Below are positions 47,023 to 58,685 of a DNA stretch of 64,000 nucleotides, one piece after another. Source of the DNA: Eucommia ulmoides. Taxonomy: Eukaryota > Streptophyta > Magnoliopsida > Garryales > Eucommiaceae. The notes under the pieces were generated by a model. The model ran no database searches. It saw only the letters and a program-made list of their open reading frames with translations, and was not told the origin of the DNA. The translations under genes were made by a program, and so were the position numbers. The DNA is taken from positions 48,437,285 to 48,501,284 of the forward strand of contig CM028326.1 in the NCBI GenBank assembly GCA_016647705.1, read 5' to 3'. Within the stretch, counting starts at the first letter, position 1. Each line of letters opens with the position of its first letter.

Positions 47023-48785
47023 GGAATAAGTCTTATTCCCTAGGTATGTGTTCACCCCATTTTGGTTGCATTAATGCTATATGTTTATTGGGTTCGCTGA
47101 CAGTGGAACACTTCTTTTTGTTCAAGCATGTATTGGGATGGAATGGATGTTAGTTTAGTGGATGTTCATCCATTTTGATTTTTTGTAGAAAAAGATGAAC
47201 CATTATTATTTTTTGAACAAAATGCAAAAAAATTTATGTACAAAATTATGTTTATGTATGGATTTTATCATTTTAATAAATGTTTTAGTTTTTAAATTTT
47301 TAGTTTAGTTTAGTTTAATTTTTGTTTTTGCATGAGTAGTGTTAGATTAATTTATGTATGTTAGTATTAGATTTAGTTTAAAATTGTGTATGTATGAAGT
47401 TGTGTTTGTATGTTTAGTTGTTGAGTTCATTTGGGGCAAGTCCCGATGATGAGAATTATCCCCTAATTGCATATAGAGGTCAGGGGTAATGCCTTCCTTG
47501 TGTGTTTTGTATGCTTAACATGTTGATTGGGTAAAAATTATCTCGATCCTAAAATCGCACGACATTTGAACTCAATGTATAATAATCTGAACAATTAGAT
47601 GCTGATTATTCAATATTAAGCTCATGATAGAAAATGAGAAAACTAGAACTTGGTTTGGGGGAAACTTGAGGCGGAATCTTAGGTAAGGTAATTCCGGAGA
47701 CGTGATTTAGGCCGTCATTTTTTCGCTTGAACCGTTGTAGCTAACCTGAAAATTTTCATTCTTTATTTCCCCTGTCGAAGCCGATAACATAATCAATTCT
47801 GAAAACATTCAAAATACTCTTTTCATTTAAATTTTTCCTAAACCAATGTCACTAAGCCTAATTTTCAAAATTGAATAAAATCAAGTGAGTGGTCGAGTTT
47901 CTGATAATTTTTTTTTTATTCGGTATTAGTGTATTCACTTGTCACTTTCGTATTTCTTTTTGCACGCTCCTAAAATAGGTTGTTTTTTTTTTGGGGGGGG
48001 AGGGGGGTTCTATAATTTCTTTCTTTTACATATTCCTAAAATTTTATAAATTTGAATAAGTTTGGGGGTGTGTTTCTCTAACTTCTTTTTGCACTTTCCT
48101 GAAACTGTAATAATTCGAATTAATTTAGGAATATGTTGTTAAAAAAAAAAAATGTGAATATAGTTTTCATTTTCTTTTCTTTCGACAAGTGAATACAAGG
48201 ATCTTCATTTCTTATTCAGAGTTGTATTATAAGAATGTGGGGGTTATAAAAGAGGATAGCGACAAGCGATTTTAACTCGAGTATCGTTCAATTAATACGA
48301 TTATCTATTTTCAATTCCAGTGATACCCATGGTCATTCTCCAAAGCCAAACCAAACCCTATTAATCTCTGTGAATATCCGAGCCTACATTAGTGGATAGT
48401 ATACTACAATCAAGCGTATGGTTTTCCTAAATCCTTCAACGGTTTAAGTTATGAGCTTAACGATTGAATAATCCAATCCGGTATTTGAATAGTTACACAT
48501 ATGAGTTCTCACCCATACACTTCAAATGGATCTAGAATGGTTTTTATTGATATTGATCGTTGAAATTATAGAACACCACTTGGTATGGGTTACTTCCCGA
48601 ACTTGATTAGATTTAGGGATGTTGAGAGAGGAACAAATTGGTCCTTTCGATTGAACTTTATATTTACATGCATGTACTTCTTTTGTGTTTAAGTTTTTCA
48701 TTTTTAGTTAGTTAGTTTATTAGTTAGTTTAGTTTAGTGTTAGTGTTTTGCTTGAGGACTAGCAAAATTCTAAGTTTAGGGGTAT
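47023..48785 (+). other. 3' non-coding region and PPT of N
   Basis: No ORF. It contains the conserved GATGATGAGAATTATCCCC and GAGGCGGAATCTTAGG blocks, a G-run (about 47988-48006) and the PPT-like CTAAGTTTAGGGGTAT abutting the LTR. Confidence 0.75.
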
Positions 48786-50225
48786 TGATAGGTGTAAAAT
48801 ACCTATCTATTTCGAAACCGAATTTGTTAGTTTTCAAGCGTATTAGTTATATTTAATTTTGTTTTAGTTTGTTTTAGTGTAAAATAGGTGAAGGGACGTT
48901 AACGAGCAATAAACAAGTGAAAACGGTGGAGAAACGGTAAACAAAATGTGAAGAACTGGACTTCGGTGCATGAAGACCACTGCTTAGGCGAAAATTCCAC
49001 CGCCTAGGTGGAAAAGAGGCAAAAAGTTAGAGTGCTGAAGTGTTGAACCACTCCCTAGACGAGAAAACGTTAGAATGTTGTACCAGCAGCCACCGCCTAG
49101 GTGAAGATTCGACAGAAGCTTAACCGACTCAACCACCGCCTAGGCGGTGACACTCTGCATAGAAATATTTGTTTTTAGATATTTTGAAGATATTTCCCAA
49201 ACCTTGCTTTTTAACCCCTTTCTCCCCCAATTGAAAAAGAAAACGAATTATGTTTTGAGAGCTCCTTCTACCTTAGTTAAGATTAGATAATTTAGGAAGT
49301 AGATTACATTAGTTTTAATAAGTGTTCTTGCCCAATTCTTGAAGAGCTAGAAGAGGAAGGTCATCAATGGAGAAGAGGAAGCTCGGGAGGATTGTTCTTT
49401 GGCGATAGTGGACTACTCCACTTTGAGATTTGATTTTTCTTCCCTTGTTTCCATCTTTGTACTTAATTTTTATTATTGATGTTGATGATATCCTCTTGAT
49501 TTAATATTGTAATGGCTAAGATCATGTTAGTTTAATTAGAGATTAGTTAGGGTTAGATGTAATTCATGTAAATACTCGTTTGGTTTAATATATGTTTCTT
49601 TAACGGTTGTTACTTTTAAATCCGATTGTGTTTATCATTTGATGACGATCTTAGTATGCTTGTAATGGTATTAGGGTTGGATTTGAGAATCTAGGGTTTG
49701 ACACTCGGAAGAGGTAACCCTGGATTCGGACTAGGGTAAACATATCGTTACGATCTAACGACCCAGGAGGGCGTTAGTTAGTGTGTAATCGATGACGTTG
49801 GGTCAAGACTCACATGGCCTAGAGTCTTTAAGATATTGAGGGGGACCTCTTCGTTGACATGAAATCACGTATTCCCCCGTCTTACACTTGAAAGAGGTAG
49901 CGGATGAGTTTATGGACCGATATTGTCGGGTACCTAAACTCCATTATTGTTAACTAAATGAAATCAAACATGTATTAAATAAACGAAATCAATCCCTAGT
50001 TAATAAACTTAGTTAGGATTAACCCACTAATTGTAGTTTAGCTTAGTTTAATTTTAAATCATTTCTTTAATCGTCAGGATAACATGAGACTACGTAAATT
50101 GCGATATTTAATTATTCACACTTTTCTTTGTGGGAACGATATCCGATCTTCAAAGATCCACTATATTAAAACTTAGATCTCGTATACTTGCGAGAGTAAG
50201 TAGCGGTGTATTTTACGCCTTACCA
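48786..50225 (+). repeat. 3' LTR of element N
   Basis: It starts TGATAGGTGTAAAATACC and ends TTTTACGCCTTACCA; it matches the 5' LTR end to end. Confidence 0.9.
48975..49155. repeat. Palindrome cluster in 3' LTR of N (CCTAGG type)
   Basis: Fewer copies than in the 5' LTR: part of the middle (two units near 43200-43300) is missing. The full CACCGCCTAGGCGGTGAC remains near 49134-49150. Confidence 0.7.
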
Positions 50226-51480
50226 ATGAGTTAGTCCACTAGTTGTTTATTGAGGTCGAGCGTAAAACTCATGCATGTATGTTCTGTGTGCTCAACGTTA
50301 TGTTTTAGTAATAGTTATTATAGAATCCTACTTGCACGAGCACGAAAACTCATTATATAACCGTCTAATTGATTTGAAAACGATTATCTATCACCTAAAT
50401 TCATGACATTAGGGTTTCTAGAACTTGATTCGGGGGAAATTTGAGGCGAAATCCTAGGCGAGGTAGTTCAAAAGACATGATTTAGGCATTCATTTTCTCG
50501 CTTGAGCCTTTTAAGTTTATCCTGATATATCATTACCCCTCATTACCCTATCGAAACCTAAATGCCATTTCAATTCTGAACACTTAACCAATACGATAGC
50601 TGATTGAACCTTGTCTAACCCTACATCGCTTAACCAAAGGCACAATGTGAGTGAATCAAGTTAGCAGTTGCAAATGCTTCTTGATGTGAGCGGTTGGGTT
50701 GTGGGCGAGCTATTAATTGGTTCGGTATTCGAGTACTCACTTATTATTTTTCTTTTATATTTCACATGCCTTTTAAATTGTACAAATCAAATAAGTTTGG
50801 CGGTGTGTTAGTTTAAAAAAAAAAAGAAAAAAAAAAAAAACAACAACAACAACTAAGTATATATGTTTTATTTCCGTTTGTTTTTGACAAGTGAGTGCAT
50901 CGTTCTTAATGTATGTTCAGGGTTGTTTCCAATTTAACTATGGGGTTTCGAGTGTGAGAATGCCAAGTGATGTGCCTTGGGTAATGTCATGTTAACGATG
51001 TTAACCCGTTTTCTCTTTCAAAATTACCCTTGGCCATTTGTCTGAAACCGAACCAAGACCTATTGATCTTTTTGAACTTTCGAGCTTACATTAGTAAAGA
51101 ATAGATCCTGGGTCAAGCCTATGGACTCCTTATACCTTCGAGTTTTTTCTGTTATGCGCTTATATGGTGGATAATCCAATCCAATTAACGGACAATTATA
51201 TATTTGAGTTCTAAACTCACACACACTTTAGTAGGATCTATAACGGCGCTTACTATTATAAATGTTGAAATTCTAGAACACTACATGGTGTGTTTTTATG
51301 CCTGAACTCGATAAGATTGGGGGCCGATGAGGGATATTTCCTTTGGCTGGTAGATGATACTCAAAACTTGCACATATTTGTTTTTCGTGTTTTTTATTTT
51401 TAGTTTTTAGTTGCCATATTTTCTTTTATTGTGTGGGTGTTTTGCTCGAGGACTAGCAAAATTCCGAGTTTGGGGGTATT
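50226..51480 (+). other. 3' non-coding region and PPT of M
   Basis: Continues M after N. It shares GAGGCGAAATCCTAGGCGAGG and the sequence before the PPT with D. The PPT GAGTTTGGGGGTATT (51466-51480) abuts the 3' LTR. Confidence 0.75.
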
Positions 51481-51707
51481 TGATAGGTGTAAATTACCTA
51501 TCTATTTGCAAACCGAACTTGTTAGTTTTTTAGTATGTTTAGTATGTTTTATTACGTTTTAATTCGTTTATATTCTTTTTGTATTAAATCAGGTGTTTGA
51601 GGTAAAAAGGTATGAAACCGGAGCATTAACGATTAGATCGAACCAAGAGCAGTCGAAGAATAGTGGAAAAACAAGCAAAGAGGTAATATTCTGAAAAGAA
51701 GCCTACT

Positions 51708-51861
51708 GCCACGGCGTCCAGACCACCGCTGCAACGGTGAAAATGCAGAGAAGGGCCTATAGATGCTGTAAACTCACCGCCTAGGCGGTGAAACTGCCGG
51801 ATGGTCCCTGAATCCACCGCTACGGCGATCACTGAACCAACATACCCACCGCCTAGGCGGG
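51708..51861. repeat. Palindrome cluster in 3' LTR of M
   Basis: Examples: CTGCCACGGCGTCC, CCACCGCTGCAACGGTG, CACCGCCTAGGCGGTG, CACCGCTACGGCGA and CACCGCCTAGGCGGG. Both core types (CCTAGG and CTGCAA) occur. The TATA box follows 45 bp later. Confidence 0.7.
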
Positions 51862-51905
51862 TCACCTTTGCATAGATGTAAGATATTTTGTGATATTTTG
51901 AGCCC

Positions 51906-51913
51906 TATAAATA
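51906..51913 (+). promoter_or_regulatory. TATA box of M 3' LTR
   Basis: TATAAATA in the context CCCTATAAATACCC is followed by a CT-rich run. The equivalents are GATAAATAC at 40346 in the 5' LTR and TATTTATA (minus strand) at 24704 in LTR O. Confidence 0.65.
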
Positions 51914-53086
51914 CCCTCCTTTCCTCATCTCTTCCGTTTTTATCACCCCCTAAGCCCCTTAGAACATATTTAGGGTGAGTTTGAGAGATTTTTGAGGGAG
52001 AGCTCACAACCTGAGGAAGAAGAAGAAGGAATAAGTGATCTTTCAATGATTTTAGTGCCAAATCTTCGGATATCAGCTAAGTTCTTTCATTTATTTTCTT
52101 TATTTTCTTTATTTCGGTAGTTGTTAGGCATGTTTAGTCCATTTTACATTATATATATGGTTATGGCCATTGGCTAAACATAGGTTGTTTAGGGATTAAC
52201 ACATTATTTATAAATATGTTGTTTGATTGAGTTTATGTCTCGTTAGCAGTTTTTCTTCATTATTTTGATTGTGTTATCGTATTGTTTGTTTAATGTGCTT
52301 AGATGCACATATCGAGAATTCGGGGTTTGACACTCGGGAGAGGTAACCCCGGATTCGGACTAGGGTAAACAACGAGACGATCCAATAACCCGGGAGGGGG
52401 TTAGATTGTGGGCAATCGATGACGTTGAGGCAAGACTCACGTGACCCAGGGTCGTTAAGATGTTGATGAGGACTTCTTAGTTGACACAAAGTCATGTATT
52501 CTCCCATCTTACACTTGGGAGATGTGGCGGGAAAATTTTCGAACTGAGATTATCGATAGGGTAAACACAACGCGATGATCCAATAACCCCCGGAGGGAGT
52601 TGGATTGTGTGCAATCAATGACATTGGGGCGAGACTCACATGACCTAGGTTCGTTAAAACGTTGAGGGGGACTTCTTCGTTGACACAAAATTGCGTATTC
52701 CCTCGTCTTCCACTCGGGAGAGGTGGCAGGAGAGTTTACGAACTGAGATTGTCAGATAAGTTGAACGTCGTTAACGTGAACTAAAACGAGATCAAACACG
52801 TATTCGTAAACGAAGTTAATCCCTAGATAATCTATTTCCTTAAAACTATCTCAATATAATATCAGTATAGTTAATTTAGTTAGTTTAATTAAATTAGTAC
52901 TAGTATTAGTATTGAATTTTATTTAATTTATTTTCGCCTAGATAAAACTAGGTTATGATAATCGCGATAATCGATAATAATCACAACCAATCCCTGTGGA
53001 CATGATAACCCTAAATCTCCCGACCTATACTAAAACCTGACCCGTACACTTGCGATAAAAGTGGCGACACGTAATTGGGGCCACCA

Positions 53087-55882
53087 ATCACCTTCCAATT
53101 CGACTAAGCCGAATGGAAATACATGCTTGATCCAAAACGGTCCGGACCATTTGGACTTCAATTTTTCGGGAAAGAGTATCATCCAAGAGTTGAAAAGTAG
53201 AACTTGTTGTCCCAGGCTGAACTCTCTCCTGTCTATGTGCTTATCGTGCTATTTCTTGATTTTCTCTTTGTACAACTTGGCGTTGTTATATGCCTTATTT
53301 TGGAATTCCTCCATCTCGTTGAGTTAAATGAGATGTTGTTGCCTCGAAGCATTGAGATTAAAATTCAACTTCATTATCACCCAATAGGCATGGTGTTCTA
53401 ATTCAATCAGCAAATGACACGTTTTTCCAAACACCAACCGATACGGTGACATTCTGATCGGTGTTTTAAAAGTCGTACGATATGCCCATAGTGCATCATC
53501 TAATTTTACTGCCCAATCCTTACGGTTAGAATGACCTGCCTTCTCTAGGATTTGTTTTATCTCTCGATTGGACACTTCGGCTTGGCCGTTTGTTTGGGGA
53601 TGGTATGGAACACCTTATGCCGGACTCCATACTTTGTTACTAGAGTATTGAACATTTTATTGAAGAAGTGGGTTCCTTCATAATTGATAATGGCTCGAGA
53701 AGTCTCGAACCTTGTCACTATATTCTTCTAAAGGAATTTCAGAACCACCTTGGCATCGTTGGTTGGCGTAGCCACAGCCTCAACCCATTTTAAACACATA
53801 ATCCACAGCCAGCAAGATATACTCCTGACCAAAGGACGATGGAATGGCCCCATGAAGTTAATCCCCCAAACATAAAAAAGTTCCAACTTGAGAATAGACG
53901 TCAATGGAAACTCATGCCGTCTTGAGATGTTGCCAACCCTCTAGCATCGATCACATGTCTTTTACAAACGTATATGAATCACGAAATAACGTTGTCCAGT
54001 AAAAACTTGATTGAAGCACCTTAGCGGCTGTCGGCGTTGCTCCAAAATGCCCCCCACATGGTGATGAATGTCAAGATATAGAATGTTTGCCATTTTCTCT
54101 TCTGGAATACATCATCAGATGACTTGATCGACACATTTTTTTAACAACATCGGGTCATCCCATATGTAATGCTTCAGATCGAATAGGAATTTTTTCATTT
54201 GGGCACTTAACAGGTCCGACAGCAATACCTTGCAAGCGAGATAGTCGATTATATCTGTGAACCACGGAAGTTTAGTTTCAACATTGAACAATTGCTCATC
54301 TGGGAAAACTTCTGTGGTATAAGAATCATCACCAACATCTCACGAGCCCGGAGAGATGATCGGCAACCACATTCTCACTCCCATTTTTATCTCTAATCTC
54401 AGCATCAAATTCTTGAAGTAAGAGAATCCACTGGATTAGACATGGCTTGGTGTCCTTCTTCGCAAATAAGTACCAGATAGCGGTATGGTCCGAATAGATG
54501 ATCACTTTGGAGCCTATAATGTACAACCGGAACTTATCACATGCAAAGACCATTGCCAACATCTCCTTCTCAGTGGTGGTGTAATTCTCTTAAGCTTCAT
54601 TCAACGTTTTGCTTGCATAGTATATGGATCGAAAAATCTCTTTGTGTTGGGCTAAAAGAGCTCTAATCGCATAGTCGCTCGCATCACACATGACTTCAAA
54701 ACGCTCATTCTAATCCAGAGCGACTATAATTAGAGCTGATGTCAACTTCTCCTTCATAGCAGTGAATGCTTCCACACAAGTATCATTAAAATTGAATGGG
54801 GCTTCTTTTTCAAGCAAATGACATAACAACTTCACCGTTTTAGAGAAATCTTTTATGAAACATCGGTAGAAGCCGACATGGCCTAAGAAACTTCGGACTC
54901 CCGCATTGATTGATGGTGGAAGTTTCTTGATCGTCTCAATCTTCGCTCGATCCACCTCAAGCCCCTTGGAAGAGACCCGATGGCCTTAGACAATTCCCTC
55001 CTTGACCATGAAATGACACTTTTCCCAATTGAGAACTAGATGTTTCTCTTCACAACGGTTGAGAACAAGTGACAAATTGTAAAGGCAATGGTCGAAAGAT
55101 GAACCGAAGACCGAGAATTCCTCCATGGAAACTTCCATTATATCCTCCACCGTATCCGAAAAGATAGCCATCATACACCATTGGAACGTTGTCGGAGCGT
55201 TACAAAGACCAAACGACATACAACGATAAGCAAAGGTTCCGTACGGGCATGTGAAAGTTGTCTTCTCTTGGTCTTCCGGTGCAATGGCTATTTGATTGTA
55301 GCCTGAATAGCTGTCAAGAAAGCAATAGTGGTAATAACCAAAGAGACGATCCAACATTTGATCAATGAACGGTAGAGGAAAATGATCATTCTATGTGGCC
55401 TTGTTTAACTTTATATAATCAATACACACTCTCCATCCAGTGATGGTTAGTGTAGGAATTAGATCATTCATCCCATTCTTCACCACAGTCATGCCTCCTT
55501 TCTTGGGAACCACTTGCACCAGACTTACCCATTCACTGTCCGATATAGCATATATAATTATGGCATTCAATAACTTCAACACCGCGGCATGGACCATCTC
55601 CTTCATCTCCGGAGTTAGCCTTCTTTGGTGTTCAATAGAAGGCTTAAATGAGTCATCCATCAAGATTTTATGCATGCAAATTGTTGGGCTAATTCCCTTG
55701 ATGTCGAAACTAGACCACGCGAAAGCAGATTTGTGTTGTTTCAAGATACTAAGTAGCTTATTCTCTTCTTCTTGAGTCAAATATGATGAGATGATAACCG
55801 GTAATTGCTTGAGAATCAACTCACCGTGAGGTGGATTTGAGGGTTCGGGTGAACTAACTTCGTCATCAAGGGCCTCCACTTG
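53087..55882 (-). pseudogene. RT, RNase H and integrase of element D
   Basis: From the right: the protease-RT linker (EALDDEVSSPEPSNPPHGEL), RT with WRVCIDYIKLNKAT, FLDSYSGYNQIAIAPED and YRCMSFGLCNAPTTFQ. The catalytic box reads MEVSMEEFSVFG, so the Asp-Asp pair is Glu-Glu. The connection follows (RSFLGHVGFYRCFIKDFSK), then RNase H ([18 protein letters not shown]) and integrase, with the C-terminal part at 53575-53324 ([32 protein letters not shown]) and PFWIKHVFPFGLVELEG up to M. Stops separate the frames. The order and motifs are those of Athila pol. Confidence 0.93.
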
Positions 55883-56650
55883 TGTCACATCCCACCCCGG
55901 GCGCCCGTCACCCGAGGCCAGGCGTGACGTCAGCGTGACACTCTCCGACTGACCAACCAAACACATGCATATATATTTTCATACACACTCAGAAGCACAC
56001 GTACCACTATCAATATATACTTTTCCAAGACAATACCTCAATCTCGTTTCCAAAAAAATATGGGACACACCCGTCCCAAATATATAACCATAATCACCAA
56101 AAGAAAATGTTAAACCTTCCTCGGTTCGCCTTTGACCGGCCCATCTCTAAAATGACACTACTTCCCAGACTCTACCTAGTGCCAATAGTGGACCCACTCC
56201 TATTTGCGGCAACTGAAACCAAATTTTTTTATCGGTATACTGTATTCATAATAAAAACATTTTGAATGGATCAAGAATAAATATTAAACACCACATTTCA
56301 AAATATAATATTATATAATCACACACGATACAGAAATTCAGTTTTCCTATCACCACTTAAATAACTCATATATTTAAAACACCCAATCCAAATATTTTAA
56401 GTCAACCAGTGCAACAAATAATATACATATATATGCCAATCCATTTTAAAGTAATATATTTAAACCAAATCAATCCAGGCAGTTCATCGTATAATAAAAC
56501 ACCCCACACCACTCTCCTACTAGCCATAGGATCGTTTTTACCTCACGATCGGGAGTTACAACGGTACCGTACCACCCGCAGGTTTTTCACTCCTAACGGG
56601 TCAAATCACCCTGCGAGGCTTTGCCTAGCAGGTAATCCACATCTTGCATG

Positions 56651-56875
56651 ATATATCCTCCTGACGAGAAGAAAATCCATATCTCGTAGGTCACACCCAC
56701 CTAATGAGAAGAAAATCCACATCTCGTAGGTTATACTTGCCCAACGAGAAAAAAATTCACATCTCGTAGGTTAAACATGCCTAACGAGAAGAAAATCCAC
56801 ATCTCGTAAGTCATACCTGCCTAACGAGAAGAAAACCCACATCTCGTAGGTCATACCTGCCTAACAAGAAGAAAC
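56651..56875. repeat. Minisatellite 1 in C3: about six units of about 40 bp
   Basis: The unit contains AACGAGAAGAAAATCCACAT followed by CTCGTAGGTCATACCTGCCT. The GAGA and TCTC parts could pair within each unit. Confidence 0.75.
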
Positions 56876-56909
56876 TATGGCATAGTGGGACGAAACATCA
56901 CTTTTCATC

Positions 56910-57117
56910 TTAAAAACCGACTTGATCCAAAAATAATTTATCCACCTTTAAAACCAACTGATCTAAAAATCATTTTTCTACCTTTAAAACCAACTTGATC
57001 TAAAAATCATTTTTCTACCTTTAAAACCAACTTGAACTAAAAATCATTTTTCTACCTTTAAAACCAACTTGATCTAAAAATCATTTTTCTACCTATAAAA
57101 CCAACTTGATCCATATA
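56910..57117. repeat. Minisatellite 2 in C3: about six units of 38 bp
   Basis: The unit contains CTTTAAAACCAACTTGATCT and AAAAATCATTTTTCTAC. It follows minisatellite 1 closely. Confidence 0.75.
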
Positions 57118-58685
57118 AGTTGCAAAATCGTCCATTTAAAATAAGCACATTTTCTACAATTTATATGAAAATAAGATTTGTAAATTTACATAGAAGACAA
57201 TACACTCACCTCGATTTTTGCACTGTAAAATATCACCGTCCAAAACCCATCAGGACTCTGGCGCCTGCGAACCTAATAGCGATAGGGCCTAAATTAATAT
57301 TTTACTTAAAATAACCTAACATGTAAACCATGGCCCTAAAAATGCAAAATTTCCAATTTCCCCAAATTTAATATGCAAAATTGTTATTTCGTCCGTTTCG
57401 CTATATTAATATTTACTATACCAATTTATTTAGATTAGCGATTAATAAAATATTATAACGATTACGAAATTACTATTAAGATCGCGAAACTTTTAATGCT
57501 AACAATTTAATTGAGCAAAAATAATAACCGATTGAAATTTTTACCAGTTTCGAATCGCCCGCCGACCGAGAAATTGATTTTTTTTTGGTTTTTGGTTTTT
57601 ATTAGATTTTCTTTTTTTCTTTTTCTTTGTTTTTTTTCCTTTTTTTTTTTTTTTTTTTTCCCTTTCTTGTTTTCTGTTCTGGATGTTGAGCCTCACCGTC
57701 GCAGCAACGATTCTCACCGCTGCGACAAGCTCCTTCTTTCTCTCTTCTGTTTTCAAAACTCTGTTTCAGTTTAAGTTCTCGCCGCCGCCAACACCTGCTC
57801 CGATCATGCCCATACTCACTCTTCGCCTCTGCCGGCCGGCCAAACAACACCACACACAAACACCGATCTCCTGCACTCACACCAGCGATCGTCGACTGAA
57901 CGACGGCCACCTACACATCTACACAAACTATCACCGGACACAAAACAAAACATACACACCCACCTACCAACCGACGGCGGCGATCACACGCACACAATCA
58001 CATGCTGAACGACGGACACACACACAACCCATCAACCACATATATACCCCGTCGACAACCGTCTAAACACTGGACCCTCACACACACACACACACACTGA
58101 AACTCACTCACACACACACCTTTACCGTCGAACGATCACCACACCAATGTAGTCTCACTGACCCCGAACAACAGAACCGAACACACATACACACAAATAC
58201 AGTCGACGAAGAGTAGAGCACGCACACAACGGACGACATCCCCACGCCGGCTGATAACAGCACAACACCCACACACGACACTCACACCTACATCCTGCCA
58301 GAGGAACACACCACTCCGACAACGACAATGGTGACGATCACACCCCACACCGACCTACTTCCTCATGTTCTATTTTTTTTTTTGAGAACTCTCCCGAAAC
58401 GTATGGATTGTATATATATAGAGAGAGAGAGAGAAAATGTAGTGGGTTACTCACATCATTCCTCTGTTCACTCATTGTTATCACTTTAGTTTTAATTACA
58501 CAAATCTCCCCCTAAACTATTTTCAAGTTTTTATTTAAACCCAAATCAGAAATTTGTATTGTTAAAATTGCGAATTAACCTCTAAAATTTTTAAATCAAA
58601 TAAGAAGTGGTGAAATCTACCCCACTATTTTCTAAATGTTCTAAAATGCAGCTAGAATTATGTGTATGTGAAAATTAGGGTCTTA

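Larger units (their letters stand above)
42921..50225 (+). mobile_element. Element N: non-autonomous Athila derivative retaining ORF2
   Basis: LTRs are at 42921-44399 and 48786-50225, with a perfect 5-bp duplication ATGAG at 42916-42920 and 50226-50230. Internal: PBS, a small protease-region remnant, an internal palindrome cluster, a predicted leader intron, ORF2, a 3' region and PPT. Gag and nearly all of pol are deleted. The LTRs look nearly identical apart from scattered transitions and small indels, so N is the youngest insertion of the nest. Confidence 0.92.
39909..53086 (+). mobile_element. Element M: non-autonomous Athila derivative
   Basis: LTRs are at 39909-41526 and 51481-53086, with flanks GTCAC (39904-39908) and ATCAC (53087-53091), one transition apart. 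Internal: PBS, a gag remnant ORF (41843-42355), a short pol-tail remnant, a long 3' region and PPT. It has no protease, RT, integrase or ORF2. It inserted into D's integrase C-terminus, and N is inserted in its 3' region. Confidence 0.88.
51481..53086 (+). repeat. 3' LTR of element M (L)
   Basis: It starts TGATAGGTGTAAATTACC, carries the same 197-bp internal duplication as the 5' LTR and has a clear TATA box TATAAATA at 51906. It ends AATTGGGGCCACCA, the usual CCACCA-type end of this group, unlike the GGTCA end of the 5' LTR. Confidence 0.88.
55883..58685 (-). mobile_element. Solo LTR C3 (chromovirus-type Gypsy, 2.8 kb) in pol of D
   Basis: On the minus strand it starts TAAGACCCTAATTTTC and ends CCCGGGGTGGGATGTGACA, with a perfect duplication ACTTG at 55878-55882 and 58686-58690. 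Removing it joins VLVQ directly to VEALDD in the polyprotein of D. Near its 3' end it has the GGGTGACGGGCGCCCGGGG block common at the end of long plant Gypsy LTRs. It contains two minisatellites, a CA-rich segment, a T-run and a GA microsatellite (58420-58432), and shares its first about 150 bp with C1. Confidence 0.8.

Noticed and set aside
55440-55775. 111-residue plus-strand ORF
   Set aside because: It is antisense to D's RT, which carries the recognised motifs.
56651-57117. Second CRISPR-like regular repeat
   Set aside because: It is an LTR minisatellite; the spacers repeat as part of the unit.
57511-58348. Several 70-127 codon ORFs, some Lys- or Cys-rich
   Set aside because: They arise from the T-run and CA-rich segment of solo LTR C3 and have no shared coding signal with C1.
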